From Ureibacillus galli (GTDB taxonomy: Bacteria; Bacillota; Bacilli; Bacillales_A; Planococcaceae), in contig NZ_JACSQA010000013.1 of the NCBI RefSeq assembly GCF_014836845.1, forward strand, positions 28,448-92,447: a DNA stretch of 64,000 bases, read 5' to 3'. The translations under genes were made by a program, and so were the position numbers. Of this stretch, positions 8,614 to 18,389 are shown piece by piece. The number at the start of each line of letters is the position of its first letter. The stretch's first letter is position 1. The notes under the pieces were generated by a model. The model had not been told where the DNA came from. It did not search any database and saw nothing but the letters and a program-made list of their open reading frames with translations.

Positions 8614-9600
8614 ATGGCAACAATAAAGGCTGCCATCTTAGGTTTTGGCACAGTAGGTCAAGGAATATTTCATGTTTTAAATGAAAAACGTGAAGAGCTT
8701 CGTGACAAATTAGGATTAGAATTAGAAGTAGCGAAAATATTAGTACGTGATCCATCAAAAGAACGGGTGCCAGGAACAGCCCACCTATTAACTGATAGTA
8801 TCGACGATGTTCTTTCCGTTAAAGGAATTCAAGTCGTATTTGAAGCGATTGTGAATGAAGAACCTGCATTTACATATTTAAAAAAGGCTGTAGAAAACAA
8901 ATGTCATGTCATTACGGCCAATAAAGTCATGTTTGCTAAGCGAGGCCTTGAATTGCAAGAATTAGCAAAACAGAACGGTGTATTTGTCGGTTATGAAGCG
9001 ACAACGGCTGGCGGCGTACCAGTTATTAAAACGATGAAAAATATTTTATTAGTCAATGAAGTATCAAGTATACAAGGAATTTTAAATGGTACGACGAATT
9101 TTATTTTAACAAAAATGCGTTCTGAAGGTTTATCCTTTGACGACGCTTTAAGGGAAGCCCAAGCATTAGGCTATGCTGAGGCGGATCCATATAATGATAT
9201 TTCAGGTCAAGATGCCTTTAAAAAGCTCATGATTTTAAGTTCTTTAGCCTTTGGGGAACAACCGAATTGGGCGGATGTAGAGGTAATCGGAATTGATTGT
9301 ATTACTTCTAACCAAGTTGCAGAAGCCAGTGAACAAGGACTTCGTTACCGCCATGTTGCAGAAGTAGAAAAATACCCGGATGGTACGATATATGCGAAAG
9401 TTGCACCGATGTTAGTAGATAAAGAACATCCTCTCTATCCAATTGATGATGTTTTTAATGCAGTGACGATGGAAACGAACTATATTGGAACGTTGACTTT
9501 AATTGGACCAGGTGCAGGAATGTATCCGACGGCGAGCGTCATGGTAGAAGATTATGCCGAAATTATTGGCAAACGCGCAGGTTTTGTCGTATCGATTTAA
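8614..9600 (+). CDS. hom: homoserine dehydrogenase, short form without ACT domain
   Basis: A 328-residue NAD(P)H enzyme that reduces aspartate semialdehyde to homoserine, the branch point to threonine and methionine. Seen: the Rossmann motif GFGTVGQG near residue 11, the substrate-site sequence ANKVMFAKRG, TTAGGVPVIKTMKN, GILNGTTNFILTKM and EADPYNDISGQDAFKKLMIL. It stops soon after the catalytic domain, so the regulatory ACT domain found in most roughly 430-residue Firmicute enzymes is missing. It may be a second, feedback-insensitive copy. The start is ATG 8614, with GGAGG ten bases upstream; an in-frame ATG ten codons earlier lacks a site. It is a single gene, not in a thrC/thrB operon. Confidence 0.9.
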   Translation: MATIKAAILGFGTVGQGIFHVLNEKREELRDKLGLELEVAKILVRDPSKERVPGTAHLLTDSIDDVLSVKGIQVVFEAIVNEEPAFTYLKKAVENKCHVITANKVMFAKRGLELQELAKQNGVFVGYEATTAGGVPVIKTMKNILLVNEVSSIQGILNGTTNFILTKMRSEGLSFDDALREAQALGYAEADPYNDISGQDAFKKLMILSSLAFGEQPNWADVEVIGIDCITSNQVAEASEQGLRYRHVAEVEKYPDGTIYAKVAPMLVDKEHPLYPIDDVFNAVTMETNYIGTLTLIGPGAGMYPTASVMVEDYAEIIGKRAGFVVSI

Positions 9601-9601
9601 A

Positions 9602-9646
9602 AAAACATCTTGGGGCGTTAAAAGAACTCCTCAAGATGTTTTTTTA
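9602..9646 (+). terminator. terminator of hom
   Basis: AACATCTTG/CAAGATGTT stem, extended by GG/CC pairs, followed by a run of T. Confidence 0.88.
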
Positions 9647-9707
9647 TTAAAAAGGAAACAATCGGATGAACAAAATTATGAAACTACTTTTTAAAGCGTT
9701 TTATCGA

Positions 9708-9938
9708 TCAATCTTCATCTTTAATATCTGGATCTTCGGGTATTGGGGTATTACGCCAAATTTCGATTTCTTCTTTAATACGTTCTAATTGCTCATAATA
9801 AGTGTCGAACTGGGCGCTGTTTATGAGGAATTGTTCTCCGTCATGCACCGCTTTTATTCGGCCAGCATAGATGTAGCGAAGAACTTGTTCCTCTGGCATC
9901 GAGATGTCTTTCGCTGTCTCAGCAACAGTTTTATACAT
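9708..9938 (-). CDS. small excisionase-type DNA-binding protein
   Basis: A 76-residue cytosolic protein. The N-terminal 50 residues (VAETAKDISMPEEQVLRYIY then AGRIKAVHDGEQFLI) match the MerR/Xis-like winged helix of the excisionase family: helix, turn, recognition helix, then a short hairpin ending FLINSAQFDTYY. The C-terminal tail is acidic (PIPEDPDIKDED). The start is the ATG behind AGGAGGTCATCATAC. No integrase or attachment site is nearby, so the protein is more likely a stand-alone regulator than a phage excisionase. Its target is unknown. Confidence 0.7.
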   Translation of the reverse strand: MYKTVAETAKDISMPEEQVLRYIYAGRIKAVHDGEQFLINSAQFDTYYEQLERIKEEIEIWRNTPIPEDPDIKDED

Positions 9939-10075
9939 GTATGATGACCTCCTTCTAATCGTATTATATATAATTTTAAAGGAAAGCACTATTTACGGAC
10001 AGTGTCTAATCATATTCCTAATAAAATCGAAAGAATAGTAAAGTTAAATAAATATGTATCAAAGGGGTGTAAGTT

Positions 10076-10978
10076 TTGAATGTTTTGCCATACATATTTG
10101 TCTTACTAGCTGCAATGCTTTGGGGGACGGTAGGGACAACTCAAACGTTCCTCGAAAATGGGGTATCTTCTATTGCGGTTGCGTCTGTACGGTCGGCGAT
10201 TGGGGGAGGAATTCTGCTCATTATTCTCGTGTTCATGAGAAAAATAAAATTTCGAAACTGGTCGTGGAAATGGACCATACTAGCTGCTCTTACCATTGCA
10301 TTATTCCAATCGTTATTTTTTACTTCTGTTCGATTTACTGGTGTTGCCCTTGGAACGGTTGTGACGATTGGTAGTTCGCCAGTATTTTCGGGAATAGTAG
10401 AATGGGTGATTTGGAAGAGAAAGCCGAATCGACTTTGGGGCATTGCCACATCCCTGGCAGTAGTAGGATGTATTTTATTATTTGTGAATAGAGGAGAAGC
10501 GACCGTACATCCAATCGGTATTTTACTTGCATTATGTGCCGGTCTAATGTTTGCCCTTTATACGAACTGTAGTAAGCAGTTAACAGAACGGGAAGAGACT
10601 CTCCCAGCCGTCGCTATGACTTTTACAATTTGTTCTTTAATGTTAGTGCCTTTTTCACAAGACGGTGTCAAATGGGTATTTTCCTCACAAAATTTAATAC
10701 CGATGCTCTTTATGGGCTTAGCGGCAACGAGTATCGCTTATATTTTATTTTTAGCAGGATTAGAGAAAATAAGCTCTTCCTCTGCCGTAACGTTATCTTT
10801 AGCAGAACCTTTAACAGCAGCATTACTCGGTGTCTTCTTAGTAAATGAATATTTAAGTCCGACATCTTGGTTTGGGGTGGTGCTTTTACTAGGAGGTATT
10901 GTTGTATTAACAGTTGGAGGGCGGAAATCGAATAGTGGCGCACCTGTAAGTAAAGAGCTTGAGATTACAGAGAGTTAA
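10076..10978 (+). CDS. EamA-family drug/metabolite transporter
   Basis: A 300-residue inner-membrane transporter with two repeated EamA halves of five helices each (first half from residue 1, second from about 147, beginning GILLALCAGLMFALYTNCSK). Typical family signs are AAMLWGTVGTTQTFLENGVS at the start and AEPLTAALLGVFLVNEYLSP near the end. Members export metabolites, often amino acids or purines; the substrate here cannot be read from sequence. The start is TTG 10076, seven bases after AAGGGGTG; an ATG four bases later is in another frame. It is a single-gene unit. Confidence 0.88.
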   Translation: MNVLPYIFVLLAAMLWGTVGTTQTFLENGVSSIAVASVRSAIGGGILLIILVFMRKIKFRNWSWKWTILAALTIALFQSLFFTSVRFTGVALGTVVTIGSSPVFSGIVEWVIWKRKPNRLWGIATSLAVVGCILLFVNRGEATVHPIGILLALCAGLMFALYTNCSKQLTEREETLPAVAMTFTICSLMLVPFSQDGVKWVFSSQNLIPMLFMGLAATSIAYILFLAGLEKISSSSAVTLSLAEPLTAALLGVFLVNEYLSPTSWFGVVLLLGGIVVLTVGGRKSNSGAPVSKELEITES

Positions 10979-11010
10979 AAGTGAGAAGTGCATAGCTTAG
11001 TAAATATAAA

Positions 11011-11047
11011 AGAAACCGGTTGTGACAATTTCACAACGGTTTCTTAC
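11011..11047. terminator. hairpin after the EamA transporter
   Basis: AGAAACC(G)GTTGTGA pairs with TCACAACGGTTTCT. The tail is weakly T-rich on the plus strand. It lies between convergent genes and could serve both. Confidence 0.65.
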
Positions 11048-11092
11048 TTATAATTTGGCATATAGAAAATTAATAAGTTTGTGCTTTGATAT

Positions 11093-11581
11093 CTATACTA
11101 AATTATTTTGAATGGCTTTTGGTTGAATAAATTTCACAAATAGTAAACGTACGATTGGTCCCATGACAACGATTTGTAAAGGTAGCGCCATAATGAAGTT
11201 TTTACCAAATAAAGTGAAATACTCCGTTATAATTGAGTTGGACGTAAAGCCATTGTGGATATAGGTTGTGACTAATCCGTATATGGACATGAAAAATGCC
11301 ATCCCGATTACCATACAAGTTGAAATGGCTAGGACAGTATAGATTTTTTTTGATGAATTGGCAGTTAGTCTTAAGGCGATTTTTTTAGCAAAGGGACCTA
11401 CTAAATATAGATCAAGAATGAAGGCAATAGTAAACCCGATTAGAAAATCCGATATTCCTTCTAAAAACGTAATTTTTCCAAACATGCCATTAAGGTATAA
11501 ATTATATATGGTCATTACGAGTACCATTCCAAAACACATAATCAACCCAAAATAAAGACTCTCTTTTTTAGTTGTTGGCAT
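11093..11581 (-). CDS. DUF2798-type membrane protein
   Basis: A 162-residue membrane protein with four helices arranged as two similar halves. One runs from ESLYFGLIMCFGMVLVMTIY to FLIGFTIAFILDLYLVGPFA, the other from YTVLAISTCMVIGMAFFMSI to IMALPLQIVVMGPIVRLLFV. The closing VGPFA / MGPIVR motifs recur in both halves, as in DUF2798 duplications. No function is established for this family. AAGGAGTG lies 8-9 bases before the ATG. The gene converges on the EamA transporter and diverges from hutP. Confidence 0.78.
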   Translation of the reverse strand: MPTTKKESLYFGLIMCFGMVLVMTIYNLYLNGMFGKITFLEGISDFLIGFTIAFILDLYLVGPFAKKIALRLTANSSKKIYTVLAISTCMVIGMAFFMSIYGLVTTYIHNGFTSNSIITEYFTLFGKNFIMALPLQIVVMGPIVRLLFVKFIQPKAIQNNLV

Positions 11582-11883
11582 AAGTCAACACTCCTTTCTG
11601 TTTACTAGTAGTATTATAGTGATTTGAGTTTTCCCTCGTAAGTAAAAAATTAGGTCTATTTTGTGACGCTCAAAAAGTTTTTTTAGAATAAAAGACAACT
11701 TCGTAGTTGAAGGAGTTTCAATAGTCAATAAGCTAGGAGTAACTCATTTTTTAGAATGTTTAAATACTCAAGGCATTTTCCCAAGATGTATTCGTTACTC
11801 ATTCTACAGAGGGAACTTATTGGGACCGCAAAATAAAAGCAGGCTGTACAACAATCCAACTTTTTAAATTTTCTAAAACTTAT
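11582..11883 (+). other. intergenic region upstream of the hut promoter
   Basis: About 300 bases with no recognised gene. One plus-strand frame stays open for 66 codons and ends QNKSRLYNNPTF just before the hut promoter, but it has no start codon with a ribosome binding site and no family signature. A decayed gene is possible; chance is equally so. Confidence 0.3.
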
Positions 11884-11912
11884 TTGACATTTTCTTATGA
11901 AGCGCTTACAAT
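11884..11912 (+). promoter_or_regulatory. hut operon promoter with overlapping cre-like site
   Basis: TTGACA (11884-11889), 17 bp, TACAAT (11907-11912). The spacer and -10 region hold AAGCGCTTACA (11900-11910), the right-hand eleven bases of a catabolite-response element with the palindromic core AAGCGCTT; the first bases of the consensus are not matched. In Bacillus, CcpA represses hut, so repression here by blocking the -10 box is plausible. Confidence 0.7.
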
Positions 11913-11985
11913 GAAACTAGTTATTAGACATTAGAACAATTAAAAGATTCTATCGTAACTTTGAAAAATGAAAAGAGTTGTTAAT

Positions 11986-12429
11986 ATGGCATTAAGTAAA
12001 GATCGCCGTATTGGTAAACACGCTATCTTACTTTTACTTTCTGAGGATTCAAATGAACATTTAGCAATGCTCAAGCAGTTGAATTGGAAGAGTTGTACGG
12101 GAAAAGTAGGAGCGATGGATACACATAAGGTAGTTGCTGCAATTGAAACAGCGGCTAAGAAAAATGGAGTTATAAATCCGGACCTTTATCGTGAATCACA
12201 CGCATTATATCATGCGATTATTGAAGCGTTGAATGGGATAACGAGAGGTCAAGTGCAAATAGGTTCTGTACTAAGAACAGTCGGTTTATCCTTTGCTGTC
12301 TTACGTGGAAATCCATATGAAGATGAGCAAGAAGGAGACTGGGTTGCTGTTTCCTTATATGGAACAATTGGAGCACCGGTTAAAGGCTCTGAGCATGAAA
12401 CAATTGGTTTAGGTATTAATCACATATAA
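11986..12429 (+). CDS. hutP: HutP, histidine-responsive RNA-binding antiterminator
   Basis: A 147-residue regulator that binds mRNA with L-histidine and Mg2+ and prevents formation of the terminator ahead of hutH. It aligns along its whole length with the known protein: [73 protein letters not shown] and the C-terminus [20 protein letters not shown]. The start is set at ATG 11986 ([10 protein letters not shown]) because homologues begin here. An in-frame ATG six codons upstream is possible, and neither start has a strong ribosome binding site. It is the first gene of the hut operon. Confidence 0.95.
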   Translation: MALSKDRRIGKHAILLLLSEDSNEHLAMLKQLNWKSCTGKVGAMDTHKVVAAIETAAKKNGVINPDLYRESHALYHAIIEALNGITRGQVQIGSVLRTVGLSFAVLRGNPYEDEQEGDWVAVSLYGTIGAPVKGSEHETIGLGINHI

Positions 12430-12437
12430 ATTGCCCA

Positions 12438-12507
12438 TAGTATTTAGTTAATAGGGGGCTATATCTTGAAATCATTTTTAGTGATTTCTTTGATATAGCC
12501 CCCTTTT
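12438..12507 (+). promoter_or_regulatory. HutP-binding UAG triplets and hut antitermination hairpin
   Basis: Three UAG triplets at 12438, 12445 and 12452 are separated by exactly four bases each, the spacing HutP requires. The third overlaps the base of a terminator: GGGGGCTATATC (12454-12465) pairs with GATATAGCCCCC (12492-12503), with an inner GAAATCA/TGATTTC stem, followed by TTTT. With histidine, bound HutP would block this hairpin and let polymerase reach hutH. Confidence 0.9.
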
Positions 12508-12545
12508 CTATTGAGCATTTATTTAAATTGAAGGGAGAAAAATTG

Positions 12546-14057
12546 ATGGTTACATTAAATGGTCAAACACTTACTTTTTCAGACGTACGAAAGGTTTTAT
12601 TCGAAGGAGAAAAAGTTGTTTATTCTGAGGAGAGCATGAGAAAAGTACAGGAAAGCCGAAAAGCAGTTGAGAAAATCGTTTCCGAAGAGCGAATAGTTTA
12701 CGGTATTACTACTGGGTTTGGAAAATTTAGTGATGTACTGATAGCAAAGGAGGATGTTGAAGCGCTACAACTCAATTTAATTCGTTCCCACGCTTGTGGC
12801 GTTGGAGAGCCCTTTCCAGAGATTGTATCACGAGCGATGATTCTCCTTCGTGCAAATGCATTATTAAAAGGCTTTTCTGGTGTACGTCCAGTTGTTATTG
12901 AAAGATTACTAGAGTTATTAAATGCGGGGATTCATCCGGTCATTCCCCAACAAGGATCACTAGGTGCTAGTGGAGATTTAGCGCCACTTTCACATTTAGC
13001 ATTAGTGTTAATTGGTGAAGGAGAAGTCTTTTATAAAGGAGAGCGAACACCTGCCATTCATGCATTAAAGAAAGAAGCGATTCTCCCAATTACTTTAACA
13101 GCCAAAGAAGGTTTAGCCCTTATCAATGGTACACAGGCAATGACAGCAATGGGTGTTGTCGCATACTTGGAAGCAGAAAAATTAGCTTACCAAACGGAAC
13201 TAATTGCATCCATTACTATAGAAGGATTAAGAGGAATAATTGATGCATTTGACGAGGACATTCATTTAGCACGTGGTTATAGAGAGCAAGTAGAGGTTGC
13301 CGAGCGTATTCGTGGTTACTTGTCAAATAGTTCTTTAATAACAAAACAGGGTGAACTTCGTGTACAAGATGCCTATTCCATCCGTTGTATTCCACAAGTA
13401 CATGGGGCTACATGGCAGACATTAAACTATGTGAAAGAAAAATTGGAAATCGAGATGAATGCTGCAACCGATAATCCGTTAATTTTTGATAACGGTGAAA
13501 AGGTATTATCTGGTGGTAATTTCCATGGTCAACCGATTGCATTTGCGATGGATTTTTTAGCAATTGCTATAGCAGAACTAGCCAATATATCAGAACGCCG
13601 TATAGAACGACTTGTAAATCCACAATTAAATGATTTACCACCGTTTTTAAGTCCTGAACCGGGCTTACAATCAGGGGCAATGATTATGCAATATGTTGCA
13701 GCATCACTAGTATCTGAAAATAAAACATTGGCACATCCGGCAAGTGTTGATTCTATCCCTTCTTCAGCGAATCAAGAGGATCATGTAAGTATGGGGACAA
13801 TCGGAGCACGACATGCATATCAAGTTATTACAAATACACGTCGAGTATTAGCAATTGAAGCTATTTGCGGTTTGCAGGCTGCAGAATTCCGTGGGAAAGA
13901 TAAGATGGCTTTTGCTACACGTGAATTTTTAGAGAATGCTAGAAAAATCGTTTCATATATTAATGAAGATCGAGTGTTTTCTAAGGATATCGAAGTGATG
14001 AATGACTGGTTAAAGAATGGAACCTTTCAATTTAAAAGAAGTGAAGCATTCATATAG
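12546..14057 (+). CDS. hutH: histidine ammonia-lyase
   Basis: A 503-residue cytosolic enzyme removing ammonia from L-histidine to give urocanate, the first step of the pathway. Seen: [13 protein letters not shown] with the catalytic loop tyrosine, [20 protein letters not shown] with Ala141-Ser142-Gly143 forming the MIO electrophile, [23 protein letters not shown], and [20 protein letters not shown]. Full family length. The start is ATG 12546, eight bases after GAAGGGAG. It lies directly downstream of the HutP-controlled terminator. Confidence 0.97.
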   Translation: MVTLNGQTLTFSDVRKVLFEGEKVVYSEESMRKVQESRKAVEKIVSEERIVYGITTGFGKFSDVLIAKEDVEALQLNLIRSHACGVGEPFPEIVSRAMILLRANALLKGFSGVRPVVIERLLELLNAGIHPVIPQQGSLGASGDLAPLSHLALVLIGEGEVFYKGERTPAIHALKKEAILPITLTAKEGLALINGTQAMTAMGVVAYLEAEKLAYQTELIASITIEGLRGIIDAFDEDIHLARGYREQVEVAERIRGYLSNSSLITKQGELRVQDAYSIRCIPQVHGATWQTLNYVKEKLEIEMNAATDNPLIFDNGEKVLSGGNFHGQPIAFAMDFLAIAIAELANISERRIERLVNPQLNDLPPFLSPEPGLQSGAMIMQYVAASLVSENKTLAHPASVDSIPSSANQEDHVSMGTIGARHAYQVITNTRRVLAIEAICGLQAAEFRGKDKMAFATREFLENARKIVSYINEDRVFSKDIEVMNDWLKNGTFQFKRSEAFI

Positions 14058-14142
14058 GAAACAATTAACTAGCTTGATTGAGTGAAGGCTATAAATTCAA
14101 TGCAAAGAAAAGTTACCAAGACCACTATTAGGAGGGAATAAT

Positions 14143-15819
14143 ATGAAAGAGACATTAAACAACAAAATAATTCGTTTTAGAGGTGAAAAGCTAAATACAA
14201 AAGGCTGGCAACAAGAGGCAGTGCTTCGTATGTTAATGAATAATTTAGATTCAGACGTGGCAGAACGACCAGAGGATTTAGTTGTGTATGGTGGAATCGG
14301 AAAGGCTGCGCGTAACTGGGAATCTTTTGATGCGATTGTGCAATCACTGAAAGAATTAGAAAATGATGAAACATTACTTGTACAATCTGGTAAACCTGTG
14401 GCGATTTTTAAAACGCATACGGATGCACCGCGTGTTCTTCTTGCGAACTCAAACATTGTACCAGCATATGCAAATTGGGAAACATTCCATGAGTTAGATA
14501 AAAAAGGCTTAATGATGTATGGTCAAATGACAGCAGGTAGTTGGATATATATTGGATCGCAAGGAATCGTCCAAGGAACGTATGAAACTTTTGCCGAGTT
14601 AGCGAAGCAGCATTTCAACAATACACTTAAAGGTACTATTACAGTTACTGCAGGTTTAGGTGGAATGGGTGGTGCACAGCCACTAGCGGTAACAATGAAT
14701 GGCGGTGTATGTATAGCCATTGAAGTGGATGAAACAAGAATTGACCGCCGAATTGAAACACGCTATACAGATGTAAAAGCGTATAACTTAGATGAAGCGA
14801 TTCAGTTGGCTGAACAAGCAAAAAAAGAGGGGAAAGCATTATCAATCGGTTTGTTAGGTAACGCTTCAGAAATCCTCCCTGAAATGATTGCGAGAAACTT
14901 TATCCCGGATGCATTAACAGATCAAACATCCGCTCATGACCCGCTAAACGGTTATGTTCCATCAGGAATGACGCTAGAGGAAGCGGCTGATTTACGAAGC
15001 TCGAACCCAGAAAAATATGTGAAACTATCGAAAGCTTCGATGGCAACCCATGTAAAAGCAATGCTTGAAATGATGGATAAAGGAGCAATCACCTTTGATT
15101 ACGGTAACAATATTCGTCAAGTTGCGAAAGATGAAGGTGTAGAAAATGCATTTGATTTCCCAGGATTTGTTCCAGCCTATATTCGTCCGCAATTTTGTGA
15201 AGGTAAAGGACCATTCCGTTGGGTAGCGTTATCAGGAGATCCGGAAGATATTTATAAAACAGACCAAGCCATTTTACGTGAGTTTAGTGAGAACAAGCAT
15301 TTATGTAATTGGATTCGTATGGCACAAGAAAAAATACAGTTCCAAGGCCTTCCTTCAAGAATTTGTTGGTTAGGTTATGGTGAACGTGCTCGCTTCGGAA
15401 AAATCATTAATGATATGGTTGCAAGTGGTGAACTAAAAGCGCCAGTTGTAATTGGTCGTGACCACTTAGATTCTGGTTCTGTTGCATCACCAAATCGTGA
15501 AACTGAAGCGATGAAAGACGGGTCAGATGTTGTGGCAGATTGGCCAATTTTAAATGCAATGCTAAATGCAGTAGGCGGTGCTACTTGGGTTTCCGTACAT
15601 CACGGTGGTGGTGTAGGAATGGGCTACTCATTACATGCAGGTGTAGTTATTGTTGCAGATGGTACAAAAGAAGCTGAGAGACGTATTGAGCGAGTGTTGA
15701 CTACAGATCCAGGTATGGGTGTTGTGCGTCATGCTGATGCCGGTTATGATCTTGCAAAGAAAACAGCACGTGAAAATGGAATCAAGATGCCGATGCTTGA
15801 TAAAGGGGCTGATCAGTAA
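14143..15819 (+). CDS. hutU: urocanate hydratase
   Basis: A 558-residue NAD+-dependent hydratase converting urocanate to imidazolone propionate. Seen: [19 protein letters not shown] at the start, the NAD-binding loop [35 protein letters not shown], and [14 protein letters not shown] with Cys408 in the position of the catalytic cysteine, then [20 protein letters not shown]. The length is that of bacterial enzymes. TAGGAGGGAATAAT precedes the ATG. Its stop codon overlaps the start of hutI by one base (TAATG), indicating coupling. Confidence 0.97.
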   Translation: MKETLNNKIIRFRGEKLNTKGWQQEAVLRMLMNNLDSDVAERPEDLVVYGGIGKAARNWESFDAIVQSLKELENDETLLVQSGKPVAIFKTHTDAPRVLLANSNIVPAYANWETFHELDKKGLMMYGQMTAGSWIYIGSQGIVQGTYETFAELAKQHFNNTLKGTITVTAGLGGMGGAQPLAVTMNGGVCIAIEVDETRIDRRIETRYTDVKAYNLDEAIQLAEQAKKEGKALSIGLLGNASEILPEMIARNFIPDALTDQTSAHDPLNGYVPSGMTLEEAADLRSSNPEKYVKLSKASMATHVKAMLEMMDKGAITFDYGNNIRQVAKDEGVENAFDFPGFVPAYIRPQFCEGKGPFRWVALSGDPEDIYKTDQAILREFSENKHLCNWIRMAQEKIQFQGLPSRICWLGYGERARFGKIINDMVASGELKAPVVIGRDHLDSGSVASPNRETEAMKDGSDVVADWPILNAMLNAVGGATWVSVHHGGGVGMGYSLHAGVVIVADGTKEAERRIERVLTTDPGMGVVRHADAGYDLAKKTARENGIKMPMLDKGADQ

Positions 15820-17075
15820 TGACAAAACCTATCTGGATTAAGCATGCAGCTCAATTAGCGACACTTGCTTCAGATGTAAAGGGTCCGCGTACAAAAGAAG
15901 GGATGTCTGATCTAGGTGTAATCGAGGACGGTAGCTTGTGGATTGAGGATGGAATTATTCAAGCTGTAGGGACAACAGAAGAACTTGAAAAACGTTATTC
16001 CGAAAGGCTTCATGAAGCAGAAATTGTGAATGCGATGAACCATTTAGTCACTCCAGGATTAGTAGACCCCCATACACATGTTGTTTATGGGGGAAGTCGT
16101 GAACGTGAATTTGAAATGCGTCTTCAAGGTGCAACTTATATGGATATTATGAATGCTGGAGGGGGCATCCATGCAACAACACGCATGACAAGAGAGGCAA
16201 CAGAAGATGAACTAATTGAGCAAACAACCCGCCGTCTCGACTCCTTTTTAGCCCATGGCGTAACTACCGTTGAAGGAAAAAGTGGTTACGGGATGAATTT
16301 AGAAACAGAGCTTAAACAATTACGAGTAATGAAAAGGCTGCAAGAACAGCATATGATTGATATCGTACCGACTTTTATGGGCGCCCATGCGGTACCACCT
16401 GAATATAAGGGACGGGAAGATGAATTTGTCGATTATTTGATTCATAACATGCTGCCTGTTGTAGCTGAGGAAAAACTGGCAGAATTTAATGATGTATTTT
16501 GTGAAAAAGGTGTTTATACACCAGAACAATCAGAGCGGATTTTAGAAGCAGGAAAACAGTTTGGGTTAATCCCAAAAATCCATGCAGATGAAATCGAGCC
16601 TTATGGAGGAGCAGAGTTAGCTGCAAAAGTAGGTGCTATTTCCGCTGAGCATTTGTTAAAAGCATCAGAAGAAGGTATAAAAGCAATGGCGAAGTCTGGA
16701 ACAATCGCTTGTCTACTACCTGCGACAGCTTTGTATTTACGAGAAGAGGCAGCGTTAGGAAGAAAAATGATTGACGAGGGAGTGGCAGTGGCCATTTCTA
16801 CTGACTGTAATCCAGGATCTTCACCAACAACATCAATGCCGCTTGTTATGAATTTAGCTTGCATTTCTATGCGTCTTACTCCTGCCGAAGCGTTAACAGC
16901 AGCAACTTATAATGCGGCTTGTGCGATTAATAGGCAAGAACAAGTTGGATCTCTTGAGGTTGGAAAGCAAGCGGATATCGTATTATGGAAAACGAAAAGT
17001 TATCAGGAACTTCAATATTTATTTGGTGTAAACCATGTGAAATCTGTATGGAAAAAAGGTGTGAAGGTGGTTTAA
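15819..17075 (+). CDS. hutI: imidazolonepropionase
   Basis: A 418-residue amidohydrolase that opens imidazolone propionate to N-formimino-L-glutamate. Metal-site motif DPHTHVVYGGSRE with His85 and His87, then AGGGIHATTRMTREA, VEGKSGYGM, MGAHAVPPEY, KIHADEIEPYGGAEL (third metal histidine), and DCNPGSSPTTSMPL with the catalytic aspartate. Family-typical length and order. It is joined to hutU by a one-base overlap and followed after one base by hutG, all one transcript. Confidence 0.97.
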   Translation: MTKPIWIKHAAQLATLASDVKGPRTKEGMSDLGVIEDGSLWIEDGIIQAVGTTEELEKRYSERLHEAEIVNAMNHLVTPGLVDPHTHVVYGGSREREFEMRLQGATYMDIMNAGGGIHATTRMTREATEDELIEQTTRRLDSFLAHGVTTVEGKSGYGMNLETELKQLRVMKRLQEQHMIDIVPTFMGAHAVPPEYKGREDEFVDYLIHNMLPVVAEEKLAEFNDVFCEKGVYTPEQSERILEAGKQFGLIPKIHADEIEPYGGAELAAKVGAISAEHLLKASEEGIKAMAKSGTIACLLPATALYLREEAALGRKMIDEGVAVAISTDCNPGSSPTTSMPLVMNLACISMRLTPAEALTAATYNAACAINRQEQVGSLEVGKQADIVLWKTKSYQELQYLFGVNHVKSVWKKGVKVV

Positions 17076-17076
17076 T

Positions 17077-18054
17077 ATGAGTGAGTATTGGCTTCAAGAA
17101 CCTGAATGGTCATGGAATCATCCAGTGGAAAATCAACCAACTTATGTACATCACTGGGTTCAGCAGCTTAAAAACATAAAACAAACACCCAATATGATTC
17201 TCTACGGTGCACCCATTTCGAGATCTTCCATTAGTGTATCAGGGGCTTCGTTATACCCGTCAGAGTTCCGACGAGCATGGAAAGGATTTGCCACTTATAA
17301 TTTGGACGAAAATGTGGATTTAACCGATTACCTGATAGCAGATGCTGGAGATGTAGCAATGCATATGACAAACATACCTGTGTCTCATCAACGGATTCAA
17401 GATGCAACTACATATTTAGCAAAGCATTATCCAAGCATAACAACGTGTATGATTGGCGGTGATCATTCAACAACGGCATGTGCGGTTCGTGGGATTAAGG
17501 AAGCTTTTAATGAAACAATAGGAATCTTGCAGCTTGATACCCACTTAGATGTGAGAGATCCGAAAGAATTAGGACCGGCAAACGGGACACCGATTAGGCA
17601 ATTAATTGATGGGAATATTGTCAAGGGTGAGAATGTCATCAACATTGGTCTACATGGCTATTATAATGCAAAGCCGTTGATCGAATATGCAAACTTACAC
17701 AATATTCAAATGGTGACATTAAAGCAAGCGCGGAAGCAAGGGCTTATCAATACAATCCAAGAAGCGCTAGAGAAATTATCAGCGAAAGTGGATCGTATCT
17801 ACGTAACGGTCGATATGGACGTACTTGATATAGCCGTTGCGCCGGGTGTACCAGCATCCACCCCGGGTGGTATGACATCGATTGAATTGTTTGATAGTTT
17901 ACTTGAAATTGGAAAGCATCCTGCTGTTAAACATATTGATTTTGTTTGTTTAGATCCGAGCAAGGATTCAATAGTTGCCGAAACGGTTAAGACCGGAGTA
18001 TATGCATGGTTACAATTTGTTACAGGGCGTGTTTTACAGACGAAATCACTTTAG
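17077..18054 (+). CDS. hutG: formimidoylglutamase (arginase family)
   Basis: A 325-residue manganese hydrolase of the arginase/agmatinase fold that releases formamide from formiminoglutamate and yields glutamate, the last step of the pathway. Seen: the metal motifs GGDHSTTA, LDTHLDVRD and VTVDMDVLDIAVAPGVPAST, all with the conserved aspartates and histidines. The ATG sits one base after the hutI stop, with GAAGGTGG just inside hutI as ribosome binding site. The operon ends here with a terminator about 120 bases on. No histidine permease gene follows, unlike in B. subtilis where hutM closes the operon. Confidence 0.95.
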   Translation: MSEYWLQEPEWSWNHPVENQPTYVHHWVQQLKNIKQTPNMILYGAPISRSSISVSGASLYPSEFRRAWKGFATYNLDENVDLTDYLIADAGDVAMHMTNIPVSHQRIQDATTYLAKHYPSITTCMIGGDHSTTACAVRGIKEAFNETIGILQLDTHLDVRDPKELGPANGTPIRQLIDGNIVKGENVINIGLHGYYNAKPLIEYANLHNIQMVTLKQARKQGLINTIQEALEKLSAKVDRIYVTVDMDVLDIAVAPGVPASTPGGMTSIELFDSLLEIGKHPAVKHIDFVCLDPSKDSIVAETVKTGVYAWLQFVTGRVLQTKSL

Positions 18055-18173
18055 GCGTATTTTATTGACTACTAATGCAATTTTCCAAAAAATCATTGCT
18101 TTATTACCCTGCAATCGGATGCGTTTGTGAGGGAATAAAATGTCTTATCTTATATCTAAAAAATATTACTTTT

Positions 18174-18206
18174 ACCCCGTTTTAAATTAGAACGGGGTTT
18201 TTTCTT
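18174..18206 (+). terminator. terminator of the hut operon
   Basis: ACCCCGTT/AACGGGGT stem followed by TTTTTTCTT. Confidence 0.92.
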
Positions 18207-18389
18207 GTTTAGAATAAAAAGCAAACACTCTTCTATCAAAAATGGTAATTTATGTTAAAATAAATGTATTATTATGGAATTTTGCTTCTTAACCTACGGG
18301 AGTTTAGTTCAACAATTTATCTATTGAAACGCATTAATATATCGTAAATAACGTGTGAAAATATGGGATTAAAAAGGGGCTGAGAGAAT
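18207..18389 (+). other. hutG-to-rhomboid gap
   Basis: With 18055-18173 it forms a 335-base gap. Besides the hut terminator it holds only AT-rich DNA and a ribosome binding site for the rhomboid gene. I see no further element. Confidence 0.4.

Noticed and set aside
9708..9938. Prophage remnant because of the excisionase-like protein.
   Set aside because: No integrase, attachment repeat or other phage gene is near.
14097..17000. Several antisense open frames of 60-120 codons across the hut genes.
   Set aside because: They are shadows of the highly conserved hut genes, without ribosome binding sites.
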